Shown: in pieces, positions 34,127 through 43,923 of the stretch | Numbering within the stretch: position 1 is the stretch's first letter | Layout of the letters: each line of letters begins with the position of its first letter | Source: Bacteroidota bacterium | GTDB lineage: Bacteria > Bacteroidota > Bacteroidia > Chitinophagales > Chitinophagaceae | Length of the DNA stretch: 64,000 nt | Direction: 5' to 3' | Assembly (NCBI GenBank): GCA_018267965.1 | Contig: JAFDXK010000004.1 | Span: 109,197-173,196 of the forward strand | Position numbers and translations under genes: made by a program | The notes under the pieces: generated by a model | Seen by the model: only the letters and a program-made list of their open reading frames with translations | Told to the model about the DNA's origin: nothing | Databases searched by the model: none

Positions 34127-35972
34127 AGGAACATATAGTGAACATATTATTCAAAAGGCTGCTGATAGTATCAAACATCGCGGCCCGGATGCTACTGCTA
34201 TGTATACTCACAATGACGTAACACTTATACATCATCGCCTATCTATCATCGACCTTTCAGATAAAGGTGCACAACCCTACCATTTCGAACACCTGAGTAT
34301 GACCTACAATGGTGAGGTATACAATTTTGAAAAAATTCGAGAAGAACTTGAACAACTCGGGTACACATTTTCATCCAGAACAGATACTGAAGTTATTATC
34401 AAAGCTTTTCATCAATGGGGTATAGATGCTGTTAATAAGTTTATCGGCATGTTCTCTCTTGCTTTATACAATAAACAAGATAACAGTATCACATTGCTGA
34501 GAGACAGGTTTGGCGTGAAGCCACTGTATTACACTTTGGATAACGGCCTTGCCTTTGGCAGCGAGCTACGTGCTGTTTTGCCATTTGTAAGCAATAAAGA
34601 AATTGAACCGGATTCTGTTTTTGAGTACTTCAGGTTCGGATATATATCAGAGGACAGAACAGTATTTAAAAGCATTAAAAGGCTTCTGCCCGGACACTAC
34701 CTGCGTTTTGAAAAAAACAACATAACTCAGGTATGCTATTGGGATGCTAAAGTAATAACAACAGAACCTTCGGAGCCACTCACTGATAATGAATGGAAAA
34801 AGAAATTACATGAATTACTGATTGATGCCTTTTCTATTCGTATGATATCGGATGTACCGGTAGGCGTCTTCCTGAGTGGTGGTATAGATAGTTCGCTTGT
34901 TACTGCCATTTTACAAAAACACTATGGTACAGTTAATACATTGACCATCGGCTTCAACAGTGAACGCTATAACGAAGCTCCTTATGCCAGCAAAATTGCA
35001 AAACACCTCGGCACCAATCATACAGAGCTCACACTTGAACTGAATGAAGCTCTGCATACTTTAGAAAAATTCTATGATATTTTTGATGAGCCTTATGCCG
35101 ACTCTTCCGGCATACCAACAACAATAGTATCAAAGTTGGCGGCAGAAAAAGGCATCAAAGTAGTATTAGCAGCAAATGGCGGTGATGAGCTATTTGCCGG
35201 TTACAGGCATTATCAGACTACTTTGAACTACTATAAGAAATTCAACTCTATACCTGATACTATACGACGAATGTTGTATAAGGGTACAAAAACCACTTAC
35301 AATACCGGCTTACTTAAAAAAATATTTTCTAAAAACCTGGAACATCGCATATCTGTTATCAATGAGCTTTTAAAAATCAACAAACTTGGTAAGTTCTACA
35401 ATTCATTCCTTGCCAACCAGGGGGAACTGGAATTGAACGCTTTGCTAAAATATCGTGGCAGAGATACACAGGACACAATACTTGCTACAGATGATATGAC
35501 AGGCCTGATGGTTTACGACCTCAAGCACTATTTACCTGACGACTTGCTTATAAAAATGGACAGAGCTACCATGTACAACAGCATTGAAGGCAGAGAACCA
35601 TTTCTTGACCATCGGGTAGTAAAGACAGCCTGCCAGATGCCATTGGATTTAAAATTCAGGAACAATGAAAGCAAATGGATTTTAAAAGAGATACTTTCTG
35701 AGTATGTGCCCAAAGAAATGTTTATGAGGCCGAAAATGGGGTTTTCTATTCCCATTTTCAGTTGGTTTAGCCAAAGCATGGATGTCTTGTTTGAAAAATA
35801 TCTTACACCTTCAAACATTGAACGTACAGGGTTGTTTAACACTTCTGAGGTACTAAATGAATATCAAAAATACCTTTGGAATAAGCAACATAATAAAGAG
35901 TATAACATTGAAAAAATGTGGCGAATACTGAGTTTTATGATGTGGTGGGATAGATGGGTAGAAAACAATTAA
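34104..35972 (+). CDS. asnB: Asparagine-synthetase-type amidotransferase, copy 1
   Basis: 622 residues. The Ntn glutaminase domain starts MCGIAGCKG (Cys2 nucleophile), which fixes the start at 34104 despite a 23-base overlap with the upstream gene. The ATP-PPi motif LSGGIDSSLV is at about residue 259-268, and later DPFLDHRVV-like text (REPFLDHRVVKTACQMP) closes the synthetase domain. All key residues are present. In a polysaccharide locus such proteins amidate uronic acids rather than make asparagine (compare WbpS); that role is inference. Confidence 0.88.
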   Translation: MCGIAGCKGTYSEHIIQKAADSIKHRGPDATAMYTHNDVTLIHHRLSIIDLSDKGAQPYHFEHLSMTYNGEVYNFEKIREELEQLGYTFSSRTDTEVIIKAFHQWGIDAVNKFIGMFSLALYNKQDNSITLLRDRFGVKPLYYTLDNGLAFGSELRAVLPFVSNKEIEPDSVFEYFRFGYISEDRTVFKSIKRLLPGHYLRFEKNNITQVCYWDAKVITTEPSEPLTDNEWKKKLHELLIDAFSIRMISDVPVGVFLSGGIDSSLVTAILQKHYGTVNTLTIGFNSERYNEAPYASKIAKHLGTNHTELTLELNEALHTLEKFYDIFDEPYADSSGIPTTIVSKLAAEKGIKVVLAANGGDELFAGYRHYQTTLNYYKKFNSIPDTIRRMLYKGTKTTYNTGLLKKIFSKNLEHRISVINELLKINKLGKFYNSFLANQGELELNALLKYRGRDTQDTILATDDMTGLMVYDLKHYLPDDLLIKMDRATMYNSIEGREPFLDHRVVKTACQMPLDLKFRNNESKWILKEILSEYVPKEMFMRPKMGFSIPIFSWFSQSMDVLFEKYLTPSNIERTGLFNTSEVLNEYQKYLWNKQHNKEYNIEKMWRILSFMMWWDRWVENN

Positions 35973-36006
35973 AATCCTTTACGAATAAAAATAAAAATGC
36001 AGACGT

Positions 36007-37212
36007 ATGAATAGTAAAAAAATACAGGTAGTTTCATTTCAATCGCTATCATCCAATAGCGGCGCCGGAATGGCTCGTTTAGGTTTTTTTCTTTCAAAAG
36101 AATTACACAAACGCGGGATACTGAAAAATTTTATTGTCTACTCTAAGGGTAAATTCAATACACCATTCCCATCAGTACCAGTATCGTTTTGGTCAAGATA
36201 CATATTGTTCTTTCTGAATGCCATACATAAATACCTCCCATTCCCCAACCATAAGTTCAGGCTGATGCAAGAAAGGATATATGATTGGTTTTGTACCATG
36301 CGCATAAAGAAAGATACAAAGGTTTTATTTACTACTAATGCTTTTTTGCGTCGCACTTTTGTGAAAGCAAAGAAGCTTGGAATTGTGATAATATTACTAC
36401 CCGGCACACCTGAGGAAAATTACATTTATGACTTAGTTACAGAAGAAAATAATAAATTGGGTATCACAGCCATCGATGCATATACTTATAAAAAACGCCT
36501 GGCATACTTTAACAGTTCTGTTGTTTATATCGACAAGTTAGTAGGCTCATTACCTACGGTGCGTAGTTCTTACAGCCAATCAAAACACTTCAAAGGTGAG
36601 ATTATCAATATGTTAGGACATATGACGCCTGATTTTAAGCCTGTGCCACCAGCTAATAAAAAAGTTCATGATGGTGAATACAAAGTCGGATATATTGCAC
36701 ATACCGTTGTATTAAAGGGTTTGCACTATTTATTGTCATCATGGAAAGACATAATGAATGACCCTGCCAACGGGAATATGAAATTATATATTGCCGGTGG
36801 TATTGATGATGCCATGCAAAAACATATCAATGCAAACTATGCAAATCTTAAAAATGTATTTTGGTTAGGACATCTTAGCAATACAGAAGAGTTTTTTAGC
36901 AGCTTAGATCTATTTGTAGTACCGAGCCTAATAGATGGTGCACCCATCTCTGCACTAGAAGCTGCTCATTATAGTGTACCTGTTATCATAACAGACAATA
37001 GTGGCTCCAGCGAATTGTTGAGCAGAAACAAAGGCGGATGTTGGGTAATACCCATAAGGGATACCGATGCAATTAAAGAAAAAATACTTTGGGCATTTAA
37101 TAATCAGGCTGAAGCAATAGAAACGGGTAAGAATGCAAAATATAATCTGGACAATTATAGCATGGAAGATTTTGTCAGTAACATTGCAGACTACCTCGAA
37201 TTCAAAGTATAA
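36007..37212 (+). CDS. GT4-like glycosyltransferase, copy 2 of a duplicated pair
   Basis: 401 residues. Start KKIQVVSFQSLSSNSGAGMARLGFFL aligns with copy 1 at 32861-34126; the C-terminal VPSLIDGAPISALEAAHYSVPVIITDNSGSSELLSR does too. The pair flanks asnB, so a duplication probably included or bracketed that gene. The gap from asnB is 34 bases. The two may use the same donor for different linkages. Confidence 0.85.
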   Translation: MNSKKIQVVSFQSLSSNSGAGMARLGFFLSKELHKRGILKNFIVYSKGKFNTPFPSVPVSFWSRYILFFLNAIHKYLPFPNHKFRLMQERIYDWFCTMRIKKDTKVLFTTNAFLRRTFVKAKKLGIVIILLPGTPEENYIYDLVTEENNKLGITAIDAYTYKKRLAYFNSSVVYIDKLVGSLPTVRSSYSQSKHFKGEIINMLGHMTPDFKPVPPANKKVHDGEYKVGYIAHTVVLKGLHYLLSSWKDIMNDPANGNMKLYIAGGIDDAMQKHINANYANLKNVFWLGHLSNTEEFFSSLDLFVVPSLIDGAPISALEAAHYSVPVIITDNSGSSELLSRNKGGCWVIPIRDTDAIKEKILWAFNNQAEAIETGKNAKYNLDNYSMEDFVSNIADYLEFKV

Positions 37213-37217
37213 TCTGC

Positions 37218-38423
37218 ATGAACAATGTATTACTCATAGGTTCAGAATTAGGCAAAGGCGGTGCAGAACGCTCAATATCTTTATTGAGCTATTATCTCGA
37301 AAAACAAGGTTACAATGTAATACTTTGCATATTATCGGGTACTGACAGAGAAAAATTTTACAAAACCTGCGAAAAGGTACTATTTGTAGACCCTCCTGCA
37401 AACAGTGGACTGATTGGTAAAATTAAAGCATGGCAATATCGTATTCGCCAAATCAAAAAAATAAAAAAAGAAAATAAGATAGATGTATCGATCAGCTTTC
37501 TCGAAGGTCCTGACTATGTAAATGTACTGACTAAGGGAAAAGAAAAAGTAGTGCTGAGTATAAGAGGCTCTAAGGTTCACGATAAAGTGATAGCAGGCGC
37601 TATGGGCGAAGTACGAAAGCGCCTGTTGATACCACGATTATATAAAAAAGCCGATGAAATAGTTTGCGTTACTAATGTCCTGGCAAAGGAACTACATGAA
37701 CATTTTGCCATACCTGCACGAAAACTAATAACTATATATAATTTCTACGAGGTAGATGAAATAAAACGGCTTGCAAATGAGGCATTAAGCAAAGACGAAG
37801 AGCTATTATTCTCTAAGCCAGTTATTATAACGTCCGGAAGGCTGCATGTAGCCAAAGAGCAGGATAAGCTCATCAGGATTTTGAAATTGGTTAAAACCAA
37901 AACAGATGCACGGTTAATAATACTGGGTGATGGTGATTTGAAAGACAACTTCATATCACTTTGTGAAGAATTAGGGCTGAAATGGAACGACTGGAAAGAG
38001 ACAGGCTATACTGATGCTGATGTTTACTTTATGGGCTTTCAGAGTAACGCTTTCAAATATTATCAACATAGTAAACTATTTGCGCTGTCCTCTTCGTGGG
38101 AAGGTTTTCCGAATGTTGTTGCAGAAGCATTGATTTGTAACATACCTGTAGTAAGTACAGATTGCTATACCGGTCCAAGGGAAATCTTAAATGTCAGTGG
38201 GTTGAGTGACCATCCAACTGAAAAGCTTGTACGCACTGCAGCAGGTAGTTTATTGCCAATGCTTAACGTTGTAGATAACAACAGGTTTCAAACATGGGCA
38301 GACGAAATAGTATATTGGTTGAATGCACCTACTCCTAATGCTGGTGTATTTACAAAACTAACAAGCAGATTTACGCTAGACACTATGCTGCAGCAGTGGC
38401 AAAATGTTATAGATACCAAATGA
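37218..38423 (+). CDS. GT4-family glycosyltransferase
   Basis: 401 residues. N-terminal VLLIGSELGKGGAERSISLLSYYL and C-terminal LSSSWEGFPNVVAEALICNIPVVSTDCYTGPREIL with E-x7-E. The family matches GT4 enzymes that build lipid-linked glycans. It overlaps the next gene by the ATGA pattern. Donor and acceptor unknown. Confidence 0.9.
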   Translation: MNNVLLIGSELGKGGAERSISLLSYYLEKQGYNVILCILSGTDREKFYKTCEKVLFVDPPANSGLIGKIKAWQYRIRQIKKIKKENKIDVSISFLEGPDYVNVLTKGKEKVVLSIRGSKVHDKVIAGAMGEVRKRLLIPRLYKKADEIVCVTNVLAKELHEHFAIPARKLITIYNFYEVDEIKRLANEALSKDEELLFSKPVIITSGRLHVAKEQDKLIRILKLVKTKTDARLIILGDGDLKDNFISLCEELGLKWNDWKETGYTDADVYFMGFQSNAFKYYQHSKLFALSSSWEGFPNVVAEALICNIPVVSTDCYTGPREILNVSGLSDHPTEKLVRTAAGSLLPMLNVVDNNRFQTWADEIVYWLNAPTPNAGVFTKLTSRFTLDTMLQQWQNVIDTK

Positions 38424-39520
38424 GGATACTTGTAATAGATAACTCAATAGCCTTTACAGGAGCATTCAAATGCGCTTTGAATGAGGCAGAACTATTATCT
38501 CCTAATCATTCTTTTGTATTCATACTACCGTCTAATAGCACACTTATTCCTTTATTGAAAGAAAAAGGCATACCGGTTTACGAGATACCAATGCTTGAAA
38601 TAAAAAAATCTATAGTAGCCATAATAAAGTACCCTTTTGCATTACTAAGCAATACCTTTCGCATAAAACATATCATACGAGATGAGAAAATAGATGTTGT
38701 TCAAATGAATGACTTTTATAATCTACTTGGGGCTTCAGCCAAAATATTTGGCAGCAAAATAAAACTGCTTACCTACGTACGATTTTTACCCAATGCTATA
38801 CCGGGTCCATTACGGAAACTATGGACAAGTATTGCCAGTAGATATGCTGACACCATCATTGCAGTATCTGATACTGTACTTGAGCAGTTGCCGCAAAACA
38901 ATAAAAGTGTAAGAATATACGACCCTGCCAACCTAAAGGAAGCCTTGCCGGCAAAGGTTCATGAAGACAAAGCAACTATTCAATTGCTTTATTTATCTAA
39001 TTATATACAAGGCAAAGGACATGACTATGCCTTAGATGCTTTTATTCATGCTTATAAGCAAAACAATAATCTGCGACTGAAATTTGTTGGCGGAGATATG
39101 GGCTTAGAGAAGAACAGGCAGTTCAAAGAAATGCTTCAAAATAAAGTAAATACTGAAGGCTTAAATAAGGATGTAACATTTGCCCCATTCTCATCAAACG
39201 TAGAAGAGGAGATTAAAAATGCAGATATCGTGCTCAACTTCTCTGATTCCGAATCATTCTCCATGACCTGCCTTGAAGCCGCATATTATGGCACTGCAGT
39301 AATAGCTACCAGGTGCGGGGGGCCTGAAGAAATTATAGCAGACAAAAAAACAGGCTTATTGGTTAGTAAAAGAGATATAGCTGGCATGACCGATGCCATC
39401 TTAACACTGTCTAACAATAAGAATCTAAGGCAACAATATGCTGATGCCGGCAAAACCTATGTGCGTAATAAATTCAGTACTGCTAACTTTATAACACAGT
39501 TCGAAAATATCATTAAGTAA
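38420..39520 (+). CDS. GT4-family glycosyltransferase
   Basis: 366 residues from ATG 38420, which starts MRILVIDNSIAFTGAFKCAL and overlaps the previous stop by four bases. The upstream in-frame ATG (38396) would read through the neighbour. C-terminal donor site NFSDSESFSMTCLEAAYYGTAVIATRCGGPEEII has the E-x7-E motif. Unknown donor. Confidence 0.88.
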   Translation: MRILVIDNSIAFTGAFKCALNEAELLSPNHSFVFILPSNSTLIPLLKEKGIPVYEIPMLEIKKSIVAIIKYPFALLSNTFRIKHIIRDEKIDVVQMNDFYNLLGASAKIFGSKIKLLTYVRFLPNAIPGPLRKLWTSIASRYADTIIAVSDTVLEQLPQNNKSVRIYDPANLKEALPAKVHEDKATIQLLYLSNYIQGKGHDYALDAFIHAYKQNNNLRLKFVGGDMGLEKNRQFKEMLQNKVNTEGLNKDVTFAPFSSNVEEEIKNADIVLNFSDSESFSMTCLEAAYYGTAVIATRCGGPEEIIADKKTGLLVSKRDIAGMTDAILTLSNNKNLRQQYADAGKTYVRNKFSTANFITQFENIIK

Positions 39521-39525
39521 TCCTG

Positions 39526-40605
39526 ATGCCTAAAAAAGTATTATTCATAGTACCCTATCCGCCACGATTAGCACCTTCTCAACGCTTTCGTGTTGAGTTG
39601 TTTGAACCCTATATGCAGGAATCGGGGATTCAATACACTATTGCCCCTTTTATGGACGAGAAAACCTGGGGCATACTTTACAAAAATGGCTCAGCGATAC
39701 AAAAGGCTTTAGGTATAGTTAAAGGATTTATAAAACGCTTTAAAACAGTTCTGTTTGATGTGCCTAAATACGACTACGTATTTGTGCATCGTGAAGCATC
39801 GCCCTTAGGGCCGCCGATATTTGAATGGATGATTGCTAAGTTATGGCGAAAGAAAATGATATTCGATTATGATGATGCTATCTGGTTACCCAACAACAGT
39901 ACAACTGTTGCTAACAAGTTTGCAGCTTTCTTCAAAGCAGTCTGGAAAATAAAATACATCTGTAAGTGGTCTTATAAAGTAGTGGGAGGCAATCAATTTT
40001 TATGTGATTTTGGAAGGTTGCACAACAACAACGTTGTTTTCATTCCCACCTGTGTGGATATGGATAGGATGCATAACACAGTTAAAGAACATAGCGAGCA
40101 CAAAATCACAGTGGGGTGGACAGGCAGCCATACTACTATGTTTTATCTCGACATGATTGAAAAGCCTTTGCGGGAACTTCAACAAGAACTGGATTTCACA
40201 TTCCTTGTAATTAGTAACAAATCTCCTGAATTGCAACTAAAAGATTGGCAATTCATTCCATGGCGTGAAGCTACCGAGATTGAAGACCTTTTGAAGATGG
40301 ATATTGGCATTATGCCCATGATAGCCAATCAATGGAGTGAGGGTAAATGTGGGTTTAAGTTGATACAATACTTGTCTTTAGCTATACCTGCCGTAGCAAG
40401 CCCCGTTGGCGTTAATAAAGTAATTTTAGAAGAAGGTATTAATGGCTATCTGTGCGACACGCCTGCAGATTGGAAAGAAAGTTTGAAAAAACTCATAACG
40501 GATATTAACCTGCGGAAACAAATGGGAGCTGCCGGATATAAAAAAATGCAGGCTCAATATAGCATCCGATCTCAAAAAGATAAGTTTCTCAATCTGTTCA
40601 AATAA
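39526..40605 (+). CDS. GT4-like glycosyltransferase
   Basis: 359 residues. Start VLFIVPYPPRLAPSQRFRVELFEPYM. The middle has FDYDDAIWLPNN and WTGSHTTMFYL, and the donor-binding block is MPMIANQWSEGKCGFKLIQYLSLAIPAVASPVG. This text is typical of a GT-B subgroup common in Bacteroidota polysaccharide loci, in which the E-x7-E motif is replaced by a K-GFK-YLS pattern. It converges with the polymerase-like gene. Confidence 0.82.
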   Translation: MPKKVLFIVPYPPRLAPSQRFRVELFEPYMQESGIQYTIAPFMDEKTWGILYKNGSAIQKALGIVKGFIKRFKTVLFDVPKYDYVFVHREASPLGPPIFEWMIAKLWRKKMIFDYDDAIWLPNNSTTVANKFAAFFKAVWKIKYICKWSYKVVGGNQFLCDFGRLHNNNVVFIPTCVDMDRMHNTVKEHSEHKITVGWTGSHTTMFYLDMIEKPLRELQQELDFTFLVISNKSPELQLKDWQFIPWREATEIEDLLKMDIGIMPMIANQWSEGKCGFKLIQYLSLAIPAVASPVGVNKVILEEGINGYLCDTPADWKESLKKLITDINLRKQMGAAGYKKMQAQYSIRSQKDKFLNLFK

Positions 40606-40606
40606 A

Positions 40607-41959
40607 TCAACCTCTTAGCCTGAACGAAAGTATGTTCTTGCTGGTTGGGTTATGCCGGTAATAAATCAGCATCAATGCTAAAGCATAGAATGGCAAGCAA
40701 GGTATACGATAGCGTGATAGCGTACCAAAGTTACCGGATGATATCCCTACCGCAAATGCGAAGATGATAGAGAATATCAAACAAAACTGTATCGTAGGGT
40801 CGCTATTAATAGTTCGCCAGGTTTGTTTCAGTCCTATTGTGATTAATATTTTTATTGTCACCCACAGGAAGAACATAGCCTCAATCGCATTTAATAATTG
40901 AATGGGCTTACGGGTTTCCCATATATAAGGCCTGAAAAGGCTAACATTTACAGCCTTGGGGAATTTCTTCAGCATACCACCTATTGAGGGGTCTAACTCT
41001 CCCAAATCGTACTTTGAGCCTTCATCTTTTGACACGGATGCAATGAAAGTATGGGTGTTATAGGCAGTTTTAGATACATTATCCAAAGAGTATTTACCGA
41101 GTGATGCAGCAAACCTTTGAGAGAAAACCAGGAATCCTCCAACTGCGGCAAATAACACTACTATTTTAAGCATAAACCTTGCTCCGCTACTTCTTATTTT
41201 ATAAGAATAGGTAAACAATATCCATAGCACCAATGCAGGAATAAAGGCAAGCAGGATATACAATTTAATAGATGCTACAAGATAGAATGACACTGCGGTC
41301 ATAATTATCACTCCAACCCTAAAATCCCTATTGATGAGTAGCCTGAACGCCCCATAGGTGAGCCAACCTAACCCAAACATACAAATGGTATCTTTGAATA
41401 TACCGGATCCCCACATAATAGTACTGGGAATATACAATGCGCAAATAGCTACTTGTTTGATATACTGGGGGTACTTTGTAGCAAACGTTCGAAATAAAGC
41501 CCAAAGTCCTGTATATGATATAGCCCCATACAAGACGGCTGTAGGTAAATACGTTGTAAATGTAAAAAAAGAAATGAAGGCGGTTATCTGGCATACAATA
41601 TATTCTGTGGGTGACTCGTACCACTCCATTTTAGATATATATTCCGAATATTCGCCCTGGTACCATGGTGGTATGTGAAACAACAGGTTCACCCACTTAT
41701 CTATAGACTCGCTCCATGCCTTATTTATTATCGAAGCATGGTGAAAATACAACAACGTATCACCCCCCTTATAGTAATACTGGTATATCAACCCAATGAG
41801 CACTGCTCCTATTATCTTAGCATTTAAACCTGTTATAAAATGCTTCCTCCATGGGTGCCCCGGTGGATATTGCGTATCGCGTATTTTAAATGCAATGAGA
41901 TATACAATGATTATGTAGAATGGAAGTAGTAAATAGTCAAGGAAAGTTATAAATTGCAT
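40607..41959 (-). CDS. Polytopic membrane protein, Wzy-like polymerase candidate
   Basis: 450 residues with about ten or eleven hydrophobic segments and a loop of about 90 residues near the middle. YYKGGDTLLYFHHA near residue 64-77 recalls the GDxxxYF motif of oligosaccharide polymerases of the EpsG/Wzy type, but sequence divergence in that group prevents a firm call. It is the only gene of the locus between 23.5 and 46.9 kb on the minus strand. No other polymerase candidate is seen, which favours this role. Confidence 0.55.
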   Translation of the reverse strand: MQFITFLDYLLLPFYIIIVYLIAFKIRDTQYPPGHPWRKHFITGLNAKIIGAVLIGLIYQYYYKGGDTLLYFHHASIINKAWSESIDKWVNLLFHIPPWYQGEYSEYISKMEWYESPTEYIVCQITAFISFFTFTTYLPTAVLYGAISYTGLWALFRTFATKYPQYIKQVAICALYIPSTIMWGSGIFKDTICMFGLGWLTYGAFRLLINRDFRVGVIIMTAVSFYLVASIKLYILLAFIPALVLWILFTYSYKIRSSGARFMLKIVVLFAAVGGFLVFSQRFAASLGKYSLDNVSKTAYNTHTFIASVSKDEGSKYDLGELDPSIGGMLKKFPKAVNVSLFRPYIWETRKPIQLLNAIEAMFFLWVTIKILITIGLKQTWRTINSDPTIQFCLIFSIIFAFAVGISSGNFGTLSRYRIPCLPFYALALMLIYYRHNPTSKNILSFRLRG

Positions 41960-42012
41960 CTGGTTCTAAATTACATAAAACTTCTAATTACTAACCTCCA
42001 TCTTTACTATTC

Positions 42013-43923
42013 ATGTGTGGTATAACCGGTTATTATGCTTTTAAATCCAACGCGGCTACCAACCTTACAAAAATAACACAATCGACAGATAAAATTATTT
42101 TGCGCGGGCCAGACTCGGGAGGTGTTTTTACACATGAACAAGTAGCATTAGGACAAAGACGGTTATCCATCATCGATACTTCCACCGGCGCATCGCAACC
42201 CATGTTCGATGTCACAAACAGATATGTAATTGTATTTAATGGTGAGATATTTAATTACAAACAGCTTTCTGAAAAGTACCTGCAAAATACCTGGCAGCGT
42301 ATAGGGGGCGCAAAAACCACTTCTGATACAGAAGTGTTACTCTACTTGCTGATTGAATATGGCACTTCATGCCTTGAATGGCTAGCTGGTTTTTTTGCTT
42401 TTGCGTTTTATGATAAGGAAACAAAAAAACTCATACTTGCCCGTGACCGTTTTGGCAAAAAACCTCTTTTGTATCATGCTACAGATGAGCACATGGCTTT
42501 TGGCTCAGAAATGAAGGCGCTGCTGGAATGGAATATTCCAAAAGAGCTTAACTATAATGCGCTATACCATTACCTGCAACTGACATACATACCGCAGCCA
42601 CAATCTATGTTCAAAGGCGTGCTTAAATTGTTGCCGGGACATTATATGATTTGTGATAACACAGGCATTAAAGAACAAGGCTCTTACTATCAAACTACCA
42701 TCAACAGCTCCGGATACAATAAGTACACTTACGAACAGGCTCAACAGCAACTGGTCGAGGCTATGGAAGTGTCTGTTCAGGAACGTATGATAGCCGATGT
42801 GCCTCTTGGTGCTTTCCTGAGTGGAGGTATTGATTCATCAGTTGTAGTAGCTCTTGCCAGCAAATACACAGACAAGCTCAATACTTTCTCTATAGGCTAT
42901 AAAGACAATGCCTTTTTTGACGAAACAAAATATGCACAGTTAGTTGCAAAAAAATACAATACTAATCATACTGTCTTCTCGTTGGCTAACAACGATTTTT
43001 TAGAGCATGTATATGATGTGCTGGATTATCTGGATGAACCATTTGCCGATTCATCTGCAATACCTCAATATATCTTATGCTATCATACACGCAAGCATGT
43101 AACGGTTGCTCTCAGCGGCGATGGTGGCGATGAGGTATTTGCAGGATACAACAAACATGCAGCAGAGTGGAAGGTGCGTCAAAGCTCCATTACCAACACA
43201 CTCATTAAGGCAGGATTGCCTTTGTGGCAAATGCTGCCTCGGGGCAGAAACAATAAAGTGACCAACCTGTTTCGCCAGTTATACAAATTTGCCGAAGGTG
43301 CAAAGCTATCTGCTAAAGATAGGTATTGGCTATGGGCTTCCTTCAATACACAGCAACAGGTAAATGAATTGCTCTCAGATAAAAGCAAAAGCCATATTAA
43401 TCATAGCTTGTTAAATGCTGAAGAAGCTGCAATACTCCAAAATATTAAATCTGATGATTTTAACGAAATATTGCTAACAGACATGAACCTCGTACTGCCG
43501 GGAGACATGCTGGTAAAAGTAGACCTGATGAGCATGGCTAACAGCCTTGAGGTTCGCAGTCCTTTCCTCGATTATAAAGTAGTGGACTTTGCTTTCTCAC
43601 TACCACCTTCGTATAAAATAGACGGTAGCATGAAAAAGAAAATTGTACAGGATGCTTTCCGCCCTTTGCTACCGGAAGAAATATACAACCGTCCTAAACA
43701 TGGCTTTGATATACCACTGCAGGATTGGTTTAAAAAAGAGTTGAAAAGCCTTATATTTGATGAATTACTAAACGAGGATTTTTTAAGAGAGCAGGGAATA
43801 TTCAACCCGAATATTTCATTACAGTTGAAAAACAAACTTTTTTCAAATAACCCTGAAGAAAGTGTAGAAGCTATCTGGTCGCTCGTAGTGTTTCAATACT
43901 GGTATAAAAAGTACTTTGCATGA
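42013..43923 (+). CDS. asnB: Asparagine-synthetase-type amidotransferase, copy 2
   Basis: 636 residues. MCGITGYYAF gives the Cys2 glutaminase nucleophile; the PPi motif is LSGGIDSSVVV (about residues 271-281); and RSPFLDYKVVDFAFSLP closes the synthetase domain. Like the other copy it is intact. The stop overlaps the start of a deacetylase gene by the ATGA pattern. This pairing of amidotransferase with deacetylase resembles exosortase-linked exopolysaccharide loci, but no exosortase was found. Confidence 0.87.
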   Translation: MCGITGYYAFKSNAATNLTKITQSTDKIILRGPDSGGVFTHEQVALGQRRLSIIDTSTGASQPMFDVTNRYVIVFNGEIFNYKQLSEKYLQNTWQRIGGAKTTSDTEVLLYLLIEYGTSCLEWLAGFFAFAFYDKETKKLILARDRFGKKPLLYHATDEHMAFGSEMKALLEWNIPKELNYNALYHYLQLTYIPQPQSMFKGVLKLLPGHYMICDNTGIKEQGSYYQTTINSSGYNKYTYEQAQQQLVEAMEVSVQERMIADVPLGAFLSGGIDSSVVVALASKYTDKLNTFSIGYKDNAFFDETKYAQLVAKKYNTNHTVFSLANNDFLEHVYDVLDYLDEPFADSSAIPQYILCYHTRKHVTVALSGDGGDEVFAGYNKHAAEWKVRQSSITNTLIKAGLPLWQMLPRGRNNKVTNLFRQLYKFAEGAKLSAKDRYWLWASFNTQQQVNELLSDKSKSHINHSLLNAEEAAILQNIKSDDFNEILLTDMNLVLPGDMLVKVDLMSMANSLEVRSPFLDYKVVDFAFSLPPSYKIDGSMKKKIVQDAFRPLLPEEIYNRPKHGFDIPLQDWFKKELKSLIFDELLNEDFLREQGIFNPNISLQLKNKLFSNNPEESVEAIWSLVVFQYWYKKYFA

